From NCBI RefSeq assembly GCF_001562275.1, contig NZ_CP014304.1:3100001-3164000 (forward strand): a stretch of DNA of 64,000 bases. Direction: 5' to 3'. The position numbers and the translations under genes are program-made. The DNA is from Hymenobacter sp. PAMC 26628. GTDB lineage: Bacteria > Bacteroidota > Bacteroidia > Cytophagales > Hymenobacteraceae. The stretch's first letter is position 1; each line of letters opens with the position of its first letter. The notes under the pieces are model-generated. The model saw only the letters and a program-made list of their open reading frames with translations. It was not told the DNA's origin and did no database searches. Of the stretch, positions 8,475-17,024 are shown one piece after another.

Positions 8475-9407
8475 ATGCTCATTCCCCTTCGCATCATTTT
8501 TATGGGCACGCCCGAGTTTGCGGTGCCCACTTTGGAAGCGCTGCTGGGCTGGCCCGGCGGCCGGGTGGTGGCCGTCGTCACGGCCCCCGACCGGCCCGCG
8601 GGGCGCGGCCGCCAGCTCCAGGCCTCAGCCGTGAAGGCCGCCGCCGAGGGCCACGGCCTGCCCGTGCTGCAACCCACGAACCTGAAATCGCCCGATTTTC
8701 AGGCCGAGCTGAAAAGCTACCATGCAGATTTGCAGGTAGTGGTGGCCTTCCGGATGCTGCCCGAGGCGGTGTGGGCCATGCCGCGGCTGGGCAGCATTAA
8801 TATCCACGCCTCGCTGCTGCCGCAGTACCGCGGCGCGGCGCCCATCAACTGGGCCCTCATCCGGGGCGAAACGGAAACCGGCGTGAGCAGCTTCTTTTTG
8901 CGCCACGAAATTGACACCGGCGACCTAATTTTCCAGGACCGCGTGGCCATTGCACCGGAGGACGATTTCGGTACGCTCTACACCAAGCTGAAGCACGCCG
9001 GGGCCCTGCTGGCCCGCCGCTCGGTGGAGGCCCTGGCCGCCGGCACTGCCCCCAGCCTGCCCCAGCAAATGGGCGGCGACCTGCGCCCGGCCCCCAAAAT
9101 CCAGAAGGAAACCGGCCGGCTCGACTTCACCCAATCGGCCGTCGATTTGATGAACCTGGTGCGGGGCCTGGCGCCCGCGCCCGTGGCCTTCGCGCCGCTG
9201 CCCGACGGCCGCATCCTCAAGATTTTCCGCGCCGGGGCCCTGCCCGCGGGCTCGCAGAAGCCGCCCGGCACCTGGGCCACCGACGGCCGCCGCTACCTGC
9301 GCGTGCGCGCCGCCGACGGCTGGCTCGACCTGCTCGACATCCAGGCCGAGGGCAAAAAACGCATGAGCGTGGAGGAGTTTTTACGGGGCAACAAACTGGT
9401 TTTCTGA
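8475..9407 (+). CDS. fmt: Methionyl-tRNA formyltransferase
   Basis: A 310-residue cytoplasmic enzyme that formylates initiator Met-tRNA. The N-terminal domain has [18 protein letters not shown] and the catalytic/folate region [20 protein letters not shown]. The C-terminal OB-like domain ends near the stop. Length matches the family. The stop is followed one base later by the ATG of folA, so the two are very likely co-transcribed, pairing folate supply with formylation. Confidence 0.96.
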   Translation: MLIPLRIIFMGTPEFAVPTLEALLGWPGGRVVAVVTAPDRPAGRGRQLQASAVKAAAEGHGLPVLQPTNLKSPDFQAELKSYHADLQVVVAFRMLPEAVWAMPRLGSINIHASLLPQYRGAAPINWALIRGETETGVSSFFLRHEIDTGDLIFQDRVAIAPEDDFGTLYTKLKHAGALLARRSVEALAAGTAPSLPQQMGGDLRPAPKIQKETGRLDFTQSAVDLMNLVRGLAPAPVAFAPLPDGRILKIFRAGALPAGSQKPPGTWATDGRRYLRVRAADGWLDLLDIQAEGKKRMSVEEFLRGNKLVF

Positions 9408-9408
9408 G

Positions 9409-9900
9409 ATGGTAGCATTAGTAGTGGCCGTGGCCGACAACGACGTAATTGGCCACCGCGGGCAGCTGCCCTGGGGCCGGATGAAGACCGATTTGCAGCA
9501 TTTCAAGGCCCTCACCCTGGGCCACCCGGTGGTAATGGGCCGCAAAACCTACGACAGCATCGGGAGGGCCCTGCCGGGCCGCCCCAACCTGGTGGTGACG
9601 CGCCAGGCCGGCTGGGCCGCGCCCGGCTGCGAGGCCGCCGCCTCGGTGCTGGGGGCCCTGGCCCGCGCCCAAGAACTTGATAGCGAGGTAGTGTGCGTCA
9701 TCGGCGGCGGCGAGATTTACCGCGAGGCGCTAAACGCGGCCGACGTGGTGTACCTCACCGAAGTGCACCACGCCTTCGAGGGCGACGCTACCTTCCCCGC
9801 CCTTTCTCCCACTGCTTGGCGCGAGGAAACCCGCGAGCGGCACGAAGCCGACGCTGATAATCCTTACGCCTTCAGCTTCGTAACGCTGCGCCGGCGCTGA
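9409..9900 (+). CDS. folA: Dihydrofolate reductase
   Basis: A 163-residue enzyme that reduces dihydrofolate to tetrahydrofolate with NADPH. Diagnostic pieces are NDVIGHRGQLPWG, the MKTDLQHFKALT segment with the substrate-binding Asp, VMGRKTYDSIG and CVIGGGEIYREAL. It follows fmt with a one-base gap and is probably translationally coupled to it. Confidence 0.96.
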   Translation: MVALVVAVADNDVIGHRGQLPWGRMKTDLQHFKALTLGHPVVMGRKTYDSIGRALPGRPNLVVTRQAGWAAPGCEAAASVLGALARAQELDSEVVCVIGGGEIYREALNAADVVYLTEVHHAFEGDATFPALSPTAWREETRERHEADADNPYAFSFVTLRRR

Positions 9901-9905
9901 TTTCG

Positions 9906-9984
9906 TTAGTTGTCGGTTGCTGGTTGGCAGTTGGCAGCTTTTTCAACAAATCCTGACAACTGACAACGAGCAACCGACAACTAA
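9906..9984. repeat. Inverted repeat of the TTAGTTGTCGGTTGCT family
   Basis: Left arm 9906-9921 and right arm 9969-9984 are perfect 16-bp complements (AGCAACCGACAACTAA on the right). Degenerate copies of the same CAACTGACAAC sequence lie between them. The right arm ends directly at the ATG of the acetyltransferase gene at 9985. Related copies occur at 26051-26085, 38671-38692 and 54491-54524. Confidence 0.75.
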
Positions 9985-10392
9985 ATGGACATCCGGCCCA
10001 TTCCCTTCGCCGCTACGTACCCGCTGCGCCACCAGGTGCTGTGGCCCGATAAGCCCATGACGTACTGCCACTTGCCCGACGATCCGCTTGGGCAGCACTT
10101 TGGCGCGTTCCAAAACGAGGAACTGGTGGCGGTGATTTCGCTATTCGTGCAGGGGCCCGTGGCGCAGTTCCGCAAGTTTGCCACCCGGCCCGATTGCCAG
10201 GGCCAAGGGCTAGGCTCGGCCTTGCTGCGCCACGTACTGGCGGAAGCGGACCGGCTGGGGGCCCAGCGCATCTGGTGCAGCGCCCGGCTGGCCACGCTGC
10301 CGTTCTACGAGCGGTTCGGCCTGGGGCCCGACGGGCCGGTTTTTGAGAAGGAAGGCATCCCGTACATGCGGTTGCAGAAGGATTTGCCGTAG
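9985..10392 (+). CDS. GNAT-family N-acetyltransferase
   Basis: A 135-residue cytoplasmic protein with the acetyl-CoA pyrophosphate-binding signature QGQGLGSALLRHVL (Q/RxxGxG/A) and the C-terminal ARLATLPFYERFG segment typical of this fold. The substrate is unknown. The ATG abuts the preceding inverted repeat, so its ribosome-binding region lies within the repeat. Confidence 0.85.
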   Translation: MDIRPIPFAATYPLRHQVLWPDKPMTYCHLPDDPLGQHFGAFQNEELVAVISLFVQGPVAQFRKFATRPDCQGQGLGSALLRHVLAEADRLGAQRIWCSARLATLPFYERFGLGPDGPVFEKEGIPYMRLQKDLP

Positions 10393-10400
10393 AGAAAAAA

Positions 10401-10511
10401 GGAATTAAAAATTAAAAATGAAGAATTAAAAATGGGTTGGTTTGACGGTGCAGATCAGCCACACCGTCAAACCAACCCATTTTTAATTCTTCATTTTTAA
10501 TTTTTAATTCC
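10401..10511. repeat. Perfect 50-bp-arm inverted repeat, AATTAAAAATT family
   Basis: Arms 10401-10450 and 10462-10511 are perfectly complementary around an 11-nt loop. The outer part is AT-rich (GAATTAAAAATTAAAAATG) and the inner part contains GGGTTGGTTTGACGG. It separates two convergent genes and could act as a bidirectional terminator. A related AT-rich block lies between iscS and iscU (23701-23789). Confidence 0.85.
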
Positions 10512-10516
10512 CCTAC

Positions 10517-13500
10517 CTACCGCAGCAGCACCAGCTTGCCCCAGTCGTTTTTGAAGGCTTGGTCGCCGCTGGTGGCACGCTGCGAGAACTTACCGTCCGG
10601 GTCGTCGAGGCTGACACGGTAGAGGTAGGTGCCGTTGGCGAGGCGGTCGCCGTACTGATCGGTGCCGTCCCAGGCGAAGTCGGTGAGGTTGTTGCCCAGG
10701 TGCAGGGCCCCCAGCTCGCCCATGAAAATCTCGCGCACCACGCGTCCCGTCAAGGTCATGATCTGGATTTTCATGTTGCGCGGCAGTTCCTGGCCCGTCA
10801 CCGTGAACACGAAGCGCGCCTTGCTCGTCACCGGGTTCGGGTAGGGGTACACGTTGGTGATTTGCGAGGCGTTCACAACCGTGAATTTCACCTGGAACTC
10901 CTGGGCCGCGGCGCTGAGGTTGGCCGTGTTGCGGCCCTGCGCGCGCAGGGTGTAGGTGCCGTCGGGCAGCGGGGTGGTGCGGCCGGGGTGGTAGTCGAGG
11001 TAGGCGGTGCTGCCGGCGGCGGTAGTCTCTACGCGGAAGGTGGCGTCGGGGCCCAGCACGTTCACGGCCGTGGCCGGGCCGGTGCCCGCTTGCAGGTACA
11101 CGGTGAAGGCCGAGGCGTCGGCCAGGGGCCGCAGCTTGTCGGTGTCGGTGAGCTGAATGCTGACCACGGGGCGCGGCGACACGATTTCGCCGTTGAGGAT
11201 GTGGCGGCCGTCGAAGGCCACGTCGAGCACCGGCGGCACACTGGTGTTGCCCACCTGGAAGGGCGCCAGGTTCAGCTCGTTGTTGACGTGCGTGAGTTCG
11301 GGCAGTGCATTGGGATCGGTAGGAGCCACCGGCAACGGGTTAAACGTCACCCGCGTGGACAGATTACCAAACTTGCCCGTCAAAGGCACTTCCACGTTTT
11401 GGGTCAGGATGGCGTCGGGCTGCAAGGGCGCCGTTACGGTCTGGACCACCGACGCCACCTGGGTGTTGGTGTTGCTGTCGAACACCTCCGTTTTCACCCG
11501 CATCGGGGCCCCAAAGGGCAGCGCCGACACGTTTTCGAACTGCACCGGGAAGGCCAGCTTGCCCGTGCCGCTAGCCTGAGCCAGCAGCGCGGCGGGCGCA
11601 TAAGTAGCGGCCGGCACCAGGTCGCGCCGCACGATGCCCTCGGGCACGCCGGTATACAGCACCAGCCACTCGCGCAGCTGCGGGGCCACGCGGTTGGTGT
11701 CGGCCACGCTCAGCTCCAGCTGCAAGTACGGGTAATCAGTGGCCGAAATGCCGGCCAGCGAAAACCGCGACGACGGCACGTTGGCGTTCAATTCTTTGGT
11801 GACGCCGTTCGCGTCGATGCCCAGCAGGCGCAGGCGGAAGCTGCTCGTGCCGTTGCCGCGCGTCACCTGGTGCAGCAGCGTTTTCCACTCCTGCGCCGGG
11901 CCGATGCGGGCCGAGGTGATGGTGGCCCGCGTGGTTTGCGCGTCGAACGTCCAGCGGCCGTTAGGGCCCGCCACGTTCGCGCCCTTCAGGGTGTTGCGCT
12001 GCAGCTGGGCGTAGTGGCTCTGCGACCAGCCGCTGGTTCCGTCAATTACGCGGAACGAGCTGGTGGCCCAGCGGCCGTCTTCGCCCGCGGCGGCTACCGC
12101 AAAGCGCGTGCGCCAGTACCACACCACGCTGTCGCGCCCGGCGATGGTGGGCAGCGTGGGCCGCCAGCTCACCAGCAGCGGGGCCGTAATGTCGGTGCGC
12201 TGCACGAGCGGGCTGTTGAAGGCCGCCGTGGTGTCCAGCTCCACGTTGAAGAGGCGGGCCGGGCCGTTGGGGTCGTTGGTTTGGGCCACCAGGCGGGGCG
12301 TGCGGGTGGGCACAATGGCAAATTCGGGCGGGTTGAGCACCGTCACGCCGCCCTGCAAAAAGGTGTAGCTAAGCGTCGCGGTGTTGTTGGTTTCGTCCAG
12401 CTCGGCCACCTTCTTCTGGTAGTCCAGCTCCACCGTGAACTGGTTGTTGCCAAACACGTTCACACCGTTCACCACGGTATTGGTGATGGGGAAGGCGTAC
12501 ACCGTATCGCGCCGAAACGCCTGGCGGAACACCTGCGTGTACACGTCGTCGGGCCGGCTGGTACCGGCGTAGCTTCGGGTCACGCGGATTTCCACCGGCT
12601 CGCGGGTGACTTTGCCGGGATTGCTCACCCCAATGTTCAGCAGAAACGAGGCCGAGGCCGCCGTCACGTCGGTGGGCGGGTTGGCCGAGGCCACGGCCAG
12701 GGCCGCGCTGCTGGCCACAAAGTCGGGCTTGGCCGGTGCGTAAAGCGTCAGCGCGGGGTCGCCCTGCCAGCCGGTGCCCAGCAGCTGCTCCGTGCCCACA
12801 TCGTCCTTAAACAACGCCGTTGCTTGCAAGCGCCGCACTACTTCGTCGTGGATGGCCGTGATAGGTTGGCCGTAGTACGCCGGGTCGTTCAGCATCACTT
12901 GGTACATCAGGTCCTGCGACACACTCAGTTCAGCAGGGTAGCTCAGGCCATACTCAGCCAACGAACCCAAGGCTCCAGCGTTGGGCGCGAATAACCAATC
13001 CTCAACGCGGGTATAGGCGGTGGTGAAGGTGTGGTTAGCAGCACAACCATTCAGAAACAAGAACGGGTATTTCCCAGTGTTAGTATAGCCGCTGGATTGA
13101 TCAGAAGGCGCACTAAAATCGAGCAAAAAAGTGTTATTGGAAGCGTGGCCGAAGTAGCTAATAAGCGACAAACCAGTGTTTAATTCAGCAGCAATATTGA
13201 CCGGTACAGGGAAGCCGCTGGTACTCACAACCTCACGGGTGGCTACGACAGTGCCGCCAAAATAAGGTTGCTCCACCCGCGCTTTGCCATGGTCTAACGT
13301 AGCTCTAAAATCATCAGCTTCTGTTTGGTTTATACCAGCCGCTAAGTGCAGCACGTTTTTGCGCCACGGGGCCAGGCCCAGCGCTTCGTGCTGCTTAAGT
13401 TTAGCCAAGTAATTGAGCACCTGCTGTTCATTCACCACCGTGAGGCGGCCGGTGCGAATTTTGGCCCGGTAGTCGCCGGCCCGAAAATCCGCCGAAATCA

Positions 13501-15127
13501 TATTGTCCGACACGGCCCGGGAGCTGGTGGGCACTAGGTCGAAGCCCATTTCACCGTTGGTGCGGAAGAGGCGGCCTTGGTAGGAATATTCGCTGGGCAC
13601 AATGCCCTTGCCCAGCAGCAGCAAGTAGCGGTTGGGGTTGGTGGGGGCCCCGGCCACCAGCCACAGGCTGAAGTGGCGCAGTGCCAGCCACGACCGCTCG
13701 CCGTAGTGAAACTGGTCGTAGAGCTGCGGGGCCGTCACTACCAGCGTGTCGTAGGCCCCGCCGGCCGCCGAGGCCCGGTAGCCCGCGTACAGCCGCGGCG
13801 CCTTGGAGGCGCCGTACACCTGCGGGTGCGTGATGATGGCGAAAGTGGCCCGGGCATTGAGGGCGCGGAACACCAGGCGGCGCGGCGCAGCCGGTACTTC
13901 AGCCAGCGCGGCATCGGCCAGCAGCAGGCGGCGCGACTGCGCCGCGGTGGCGCTTGGAAACACGAAGCGCCGCCCCAGGGCTCCCAGGGTTTGGGCGGCG
14001 GCGGGCGCGATGCGCTGCACGTTCCAGGGGTCGTGCACGTCGTAGCCGCGCGCGGTGGCCGGAATGCTGTCCACCTCAAACGTGGCCGGGGCGCTCAGCG
14101 TGGAGTCACTGCGGAAAAATTGGGGCCCGCCTTTGAACCAGCGGCTGGCCTGCGGCACCACTGCCCGCAGGTACGACACCCGGAAGGCGTCGCGGGTGGA
14201 GCTGATGGTGCTGGTGACCGGTACCGAGCACCGGATGCGTACCGTGCCGTCGGGCCCCACATCGGAGCGCAGCAGCGTGAAGCGGCGCGTCACGTTGTCG
14301 TAGTTATTATACGTAACGGTGCCCAGCGTGCGAAACACGTTGGGATTCGCGGGGTTGGCCACCGCTACTTGGGTGGAGTGCGGCATCAAGGTGCCGCCGC
14401 CCAGGCCCACCTCGATGGTGGGGGCCGGCGCGGACCCCGCGCCCGGCACGGCGCGCAGCCCGCCCACCACGCCATCGAAAATGCCGTTGCTGTTATTCCC
14501 CCCGGGGATGGTGCTGGAACGAAAGCCTTCGCTCGACCCCAGCCAGGGCAGAAAAGTGACCTGGTTGGGCCCCACCGGGTCCTCTACGTACGTAGTAGTT
14601 ATGGCCTGGGCCGGGGCAAACAGCCACCACGCGTGCGGCGTGCCCCCGCCGGCCGACTGCGCCTCGGCCATGCGCCGGCCCGAGGGCCCCGTGGAGCCCG
14701 GGTAGGTCAGGAAATACGCGGCCGTGTCGGTGTAGAAACTGTAGAGCTGGTGGGGCTGGTCGCGGTCGGCGTGGTACAGGTCGCGGTCGAGGACGCCGTC
14801 GTTGCGCTGGCCGTAGAACTCCAGGTACGTGTTGGCGTCGAACGTGGCGGGGGCCCCGCCCTGGTACACGGCCAGCTCCTTGCCGCGCCGCCACAGCTGC
14901 AAGCGGCTGGGGTCGATGCCGTTGCCGAGGCCGGCTTTGGTCAGGTAGTCGTAGTCGAGGCGGTAGAGGGCGTCGCGGATGATTTTTATCTTGTAGTACG
15001 CCTGGCCGGGCACAATCCACTCGTTGCCGTAGGGCCCCGACTGCGCGCGCGCCGCGCCGCCGCTCAGCAGCACCAGCCACGCCCACGCCACCCATTGCAC
15101 CAGTTTGCGGGTATTGAGTTGTTTCAT
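10517..15127 (-). CDS. porU2: C25-family cysteine peptidase, PorU2-like T9SS sortase candidate
   Basis: A 1536-residue secreted protein with a signal peptide (MKQLNTRKLVQW..., cleavage near AARAQ at about residue 29). The gingipain-type catalytic core carries SYFGHASN (His at about 661) and FLNGCAANHT (Cys at about 691). The last 100 residues form a FlgD-like/sorting-type beta domain with YPYPNPVTSKARFVFTV and GTYLYRVSL. PorU cleaves C-terminal sorting domains and joins cargo to A-LPS at the cell surface; PorU2 is a longer relative. The PorV/PorQ-type gene just upstream on the same strand supports this role. It could instead be a cargo protease. Confidence 0.8.
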   Translation of the reverse strand: MKQLNTRKLVQWVAWAWLVLLSGGAARAQSGPYGNEWIVPGQAYYKIKIIRDALYRLDYDYLTKAGLGNGIDPSRLQLWRRGKELAVYQGGAPATFDANTYLEFYGQRNDGVLDRDLYHADRDQPHQLYSFYTDTAAYFLTYPGSTGPSGRRMAEAQSAGGGTPHAWWLFAPAQAITTTYVEDPVGPNQVTFLPWLGSSEGFRSSTIPGGNNSNGIFDGVVGGLRAVPGAGSAPAPTIEVGLGGGTLMPHSTQVAVANPANPNVFRTLGTVTYNNYDNVTRRFTLLRSDVGPDGTVRIRCSVPVTSTISSTRDAFRVSYLRAVVPQASRWFKGGPQFFRSDSTLSAPATFEVDSIPATARGYDVHDPWNVQRIAPAAAQTLGALGRRFVFPSATAAQSRRLLLADAALAEVPAAPRRLVFRALNARATFAIITHPQVYGASKAPRLYAGYRASAAGGAYDTLVVTAPQLYDQFHYGERSWLALRHFSLWLVAGAPTNPNRYLLLLGKGIVPSEYSYQGRLFRTNGEMGFDLVPTSSRAVSDNMISADFRAGDYRAKIRTGRLTVVNEQQVLNYLAKLKQHEALGLAPWRKNVLHLAAGINQTEADDFRATLDHGKARVEQPYFGGTVVATREVVSTSGFPVPVNIAAELNTGLSLISYFGHASNNTFLLDFSAPSDQSSGYTNTGKYPFLFLNGCAANHTFTTAYTRVEDWLFAPNAGALGSLAEYGLSYPAELSVSQDLMYQVMLNDPAYYGQPITAIHDEVVRRLQATALFKDDVGTEQLLGTGWQGDPALTLYAPAKPDFVASSAALAVASANPPTDVTAASASFLLNIGVSNPGKVTREPVEIRVTRSYAGTSRPDDVYTQVFRQAFRRDTVYAFPITNTVVNGVNVFGNNQFTVELDYQKKVAELDETNNTATLSYTFLQGGVTVLNPPEFAIVPTRTPRLVAQTNDPNGPARLFNVELDTTAAFNSPLVQRTDITAPLLVSWRPTLPTIAGRDSVVWYWRTRFAVAAAGEDGRWATSSFRVIDGTSGWSQSHYAQLQRNTLKGANVAGPNGRWTFDAQTTRATITSARIGPAQEWKTLLHQVTRGNGTSSFRLRLLGIDANGVTKELNANVPSSRFSLAGISATDYPYLQLELSVADTNRVAPQLREWLVLYTGVPEGIVRRDLVPAATYAPAALLAQASGTGKLAFPVQFENVSALPFGAPMRVKTEVFDSNTNTQVASVVQTVTAPLQPDAILTQNVEVPLTGKFGNLSTRVTFNPLPVAPTDPNALPELTHVNNELNLAPFQVGNTSVPPVLDVAFDGRHILNGEIVSPRPVVSIQLTDTDKLRPLADASAFTVYLQAGTGPATAVNVLGPDATFRVETTAAGSTAYLDYHPGRTTPLPDGTYTLRAQGRNTANLSAAAQEFQVKFTVVNASQITNVYPYPNPVTSKARFVFTVTGQELPRNMKIQIMTLTGRVVREIFMGELGALHLGNNLTDFAWDGTDQYGDRLANGTYLYRVSLDDPDGKFSQRATSGDQAFKNDWGKLVLLR

Positions 15128-15193
15128 AACCTAATGAATGCGCCCGGCCGTTGCTGCGGCCGGCATTTTTAATGAATAGCTCCTGTCAATCAG

Positions 15194-16309
15194 TTATTTG
15201 AAGCCGTAGCCCAGGCTCACAATCAGCGAGTTGGTTTGTAAGCTTTGGCCCAGGGCCTCCACCGCCAGGCGCGAGAGGGCCAGGTCCACGCGCAGGCCGC
15301 TGATGGCCACGCCGGCCCCCAGGCTGTACTGGCCCTTCTGTACCTTATTGCCACTGAAGTCAGTAATCTGTTGAAAGTCGCCGACGCCCCCGCGCAGAAA
15401 TACCAGGTTTTTGTAGCCCAGCTCCACGCCGGCGCGCGGGTTAATACTTACCGGCCCACTGGCAATAAGGGTATTGCGCTTACCGTCGGTGGTAACTTCC
15501 AAATCGGTCGACACCAGGGCCGTAAACTGTTGGGGTAGCTTGAACTGCCGGCCCGCACCCAGCACCAAGCGCGGCAGTGTGACTTCGTTGCGGTTGGCGG
15601 GCACGGGGTCCGTCCCGTTGGCAACGGCGCTGTTGGGGCCCTTCTGGTACTGGTCGGCGTTGATGCTCCAGGCGGTGAATGTAGTGGTTACGTCGCGGGC
15701 TGCTAAGCCCAGTTTCCAACCCTTGTAGTTGTACTGCACGCCCAGGTCGACGCCGAAGCCGTAGGCATTGGCATAGTTGCCCACGTTGCGGTAAATCAGC
15801 TTGGCGTTGGCCCCAACGCTCAGGCCCTCTACCTGCCCAATTTTGCGCGCGTAGGACAGCAGCATGGCGTAGTCAGCCACCGAGAAGTAAGTAATTCTGC
15901 TGTAGTCGATGTAGCCGTACTCATTGATGAGATTGCGCGTATCGGCGATATTGTCTACGCCCAGGCGCATGATGCTCACGCCGACGGTACTTTCCTTGTC
16001 GAGCGGCATCGAGAATGCGGCATAGTCGTTCTTCACGATGCCCGAGAACAGCTCGGAGTGCATTAGCACGCCGTCGTACTTGTGAGTTTGGTTGGCCAGG
16101 CCGGCCGGGTTCCAGTAGCCGGCGGTGGCGTCGTCGGCCAAGGCTGTTTGCACCTTGCCCATGCCTAATGACCGGGCACCCACGCCTACGTTTAGGAAGT
16201 CGTTGCTGTACTTGGGCGCGGTGGTGCTTTGGGCGGCGGCGGGCAGGGCCAGGGCCCCGAGGGCCAGGGCCCCCAGCCACCGCCGGGCGGCGGCGTAGCG
16301 TTGAGTCAT
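15194..16309 (-). CDS. porV2: PorV/PorQ-family outer-membrane protein (PorV2-like)
   Basis: A 371-residue outer-membrane beta-barrel protein. It has a signal peptide (cleavage near LPAAAQ), the family opener NDFLNVGVGARSLGMGKVQT, then ADDATAGYWNPAGLA, and it ends in GYGFK. In type IX secretion PorV shuttles cargo from the translocon to the PorU sortase. The downstream C25 peptidase is 66 bp away on the same strand, forming a probable two-gene operon. Paralogues outside the core system exist, so PorV2 fits better than the essential PorV. Confidence 0.84.
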   Translation of the reverse strand: MTQRYAAARRWLGALALGALALPAAAQSTTAPKYSNDFLNVGVGARSLGMGKVQTALADDATAGYWNPAGLANQTHKYDGVLMHSELFSGIVKNDYAAFSMPLDKESTVGVSIMRLGVDNIADTRNLINEYGYIDYSRITYFSVADYAMLLSYARKIGQVEGLSVGANAKLIYRNVGNYANAYGFGVDLGVQYNYKGWKLGLAARDVTTTFTAWSINADQYQKGPNSAVANGTDPVPANRNEVTLPRLVLGAGRQFKLPQQFTALVSTDLEVTTDGKRNTLIASGPVSINPRAGVELGYKNLVFLRGGVGDFQQITDFSGNKVQKGQYSLGAGVAISGLRVDLALSRLAVEALGQSLQTNSLIVSLGYGFK

Positions 16310-16543
16310 ATCGATAAACGGACGGTAGATTTTTTTCGCAGACGGAACGCAAGTTACCGCTTTCTGGTGCAGCGCGGTCCCCGGAATCAGACAAGAATTG
16401 GCGGTGGGCAGTGCAATTGGCCCCGGCGGGGCCCCAGCGCGGTTGCGGCGGTAAAAATATTTTTAAGGCAAAAAGTGCCTAAACTACTCACTGATACACT
16501 TTTTCAATTCAATCTAGGAAAAGCACCATATTAATTTGAAACA

Positions 16544-16578
16544 GTACCTTGCAAAACAAAGTACCTACCATACATTTG
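16544..16578 (+). promoter_or_regulatory. padR promoter with a candidate PadR operator
   Basis: A -33-like TTG (16549-16551) and a perfect -7 box TACATTTG (16571-16578) are spaced 19 bp apart. Overlapping the -33 region is an imperfect palindrome, GTACCTTG-CAAAA-CAAAGTAC, at about 16544-16565. PadR repressors often bind their own promoter, so this is a sensible operator candidate for the padR-pspC pair. Confidence 0.55.
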
Positions 16579-16612
16579 TACTGTTCATCACCCACTAGCC
16601 CACTCATCGCCC

Positions 16613-16960
16613 ATGAAACTTGAAAACACCCAGGTGCAGATGCGCAAGGGCATCCTGGAGTTCTGCATCCTGGAAATAATTGCCCGCGGCGAGGCCTACG
16701 CCTCCGACATGCTGGAGGAGCTGACGGCGGCCCGCATGATTGTGGTGGAGGGCACGCTCTACCCGCTGCTCACGCGCCTCAAAAACGCGGCGCTGCTCGA
16801 TTATACTTGGAAAGAGAGCACCAGCGGCCCGCCCCGCAAGTACTACATCCTCACCCCGGCCGGGGCGCAGTTTCTGCAGGAGCTGCGCGACACGTGGGAG
16901 GAAATGGCCCTGTCCGTGGGCATCATCCGCCAGGGCCGGCCGCCCGGCGACACCCGCTGA
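16613..16960 (+). CDS. PadR-family transcriptional regulator
   Basis: A 115-residue winged-helix repressor. It reads MRKGILEFCILEIIARGEAY, then the recognition region VVEGTLYPLLTRLKN and the wing GPPRKYYILTPAG, all standard PadR features. It lacks the long C-terminal domain, so it belongs to the short subfamily. The following gene encodes a PspC-domain protein 64 bp downstream, and this pairing is common in Bacteroidota, suggesting that PadR controls an envelope-stress operon. Confidence 0.93.
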   Translation: MKLENTQVQMRKGILEFCILEIIARGEAYASDMLEELTAARMIVVEGTLYPLLTRLKNAALLDYTWKESTSGPPRKYYILTPAGAQFLQELRDTWEEMALSVGIIRQGRPPGDTR

Positions 16961-17024
16961 TGCGGCCCGCTTTTTTGCCTTTCACTCACCCGACTTCAAC
17001 CGGCCTCGTTCGGCCTTCTTTCGC

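Noticed and set aside
10559..12994. 811-codon open frame opposite porU2
   Set aside because: It is antisense shadow caused by third-position GC; no domain is recognisable and it lies wholly inside the C25 peptidase gene.
13577..15172. 531-codon open frame opposite the start of porU2
   Set aside because: Antisense shadow with Arg/Gly/His-rich composition and no motif.
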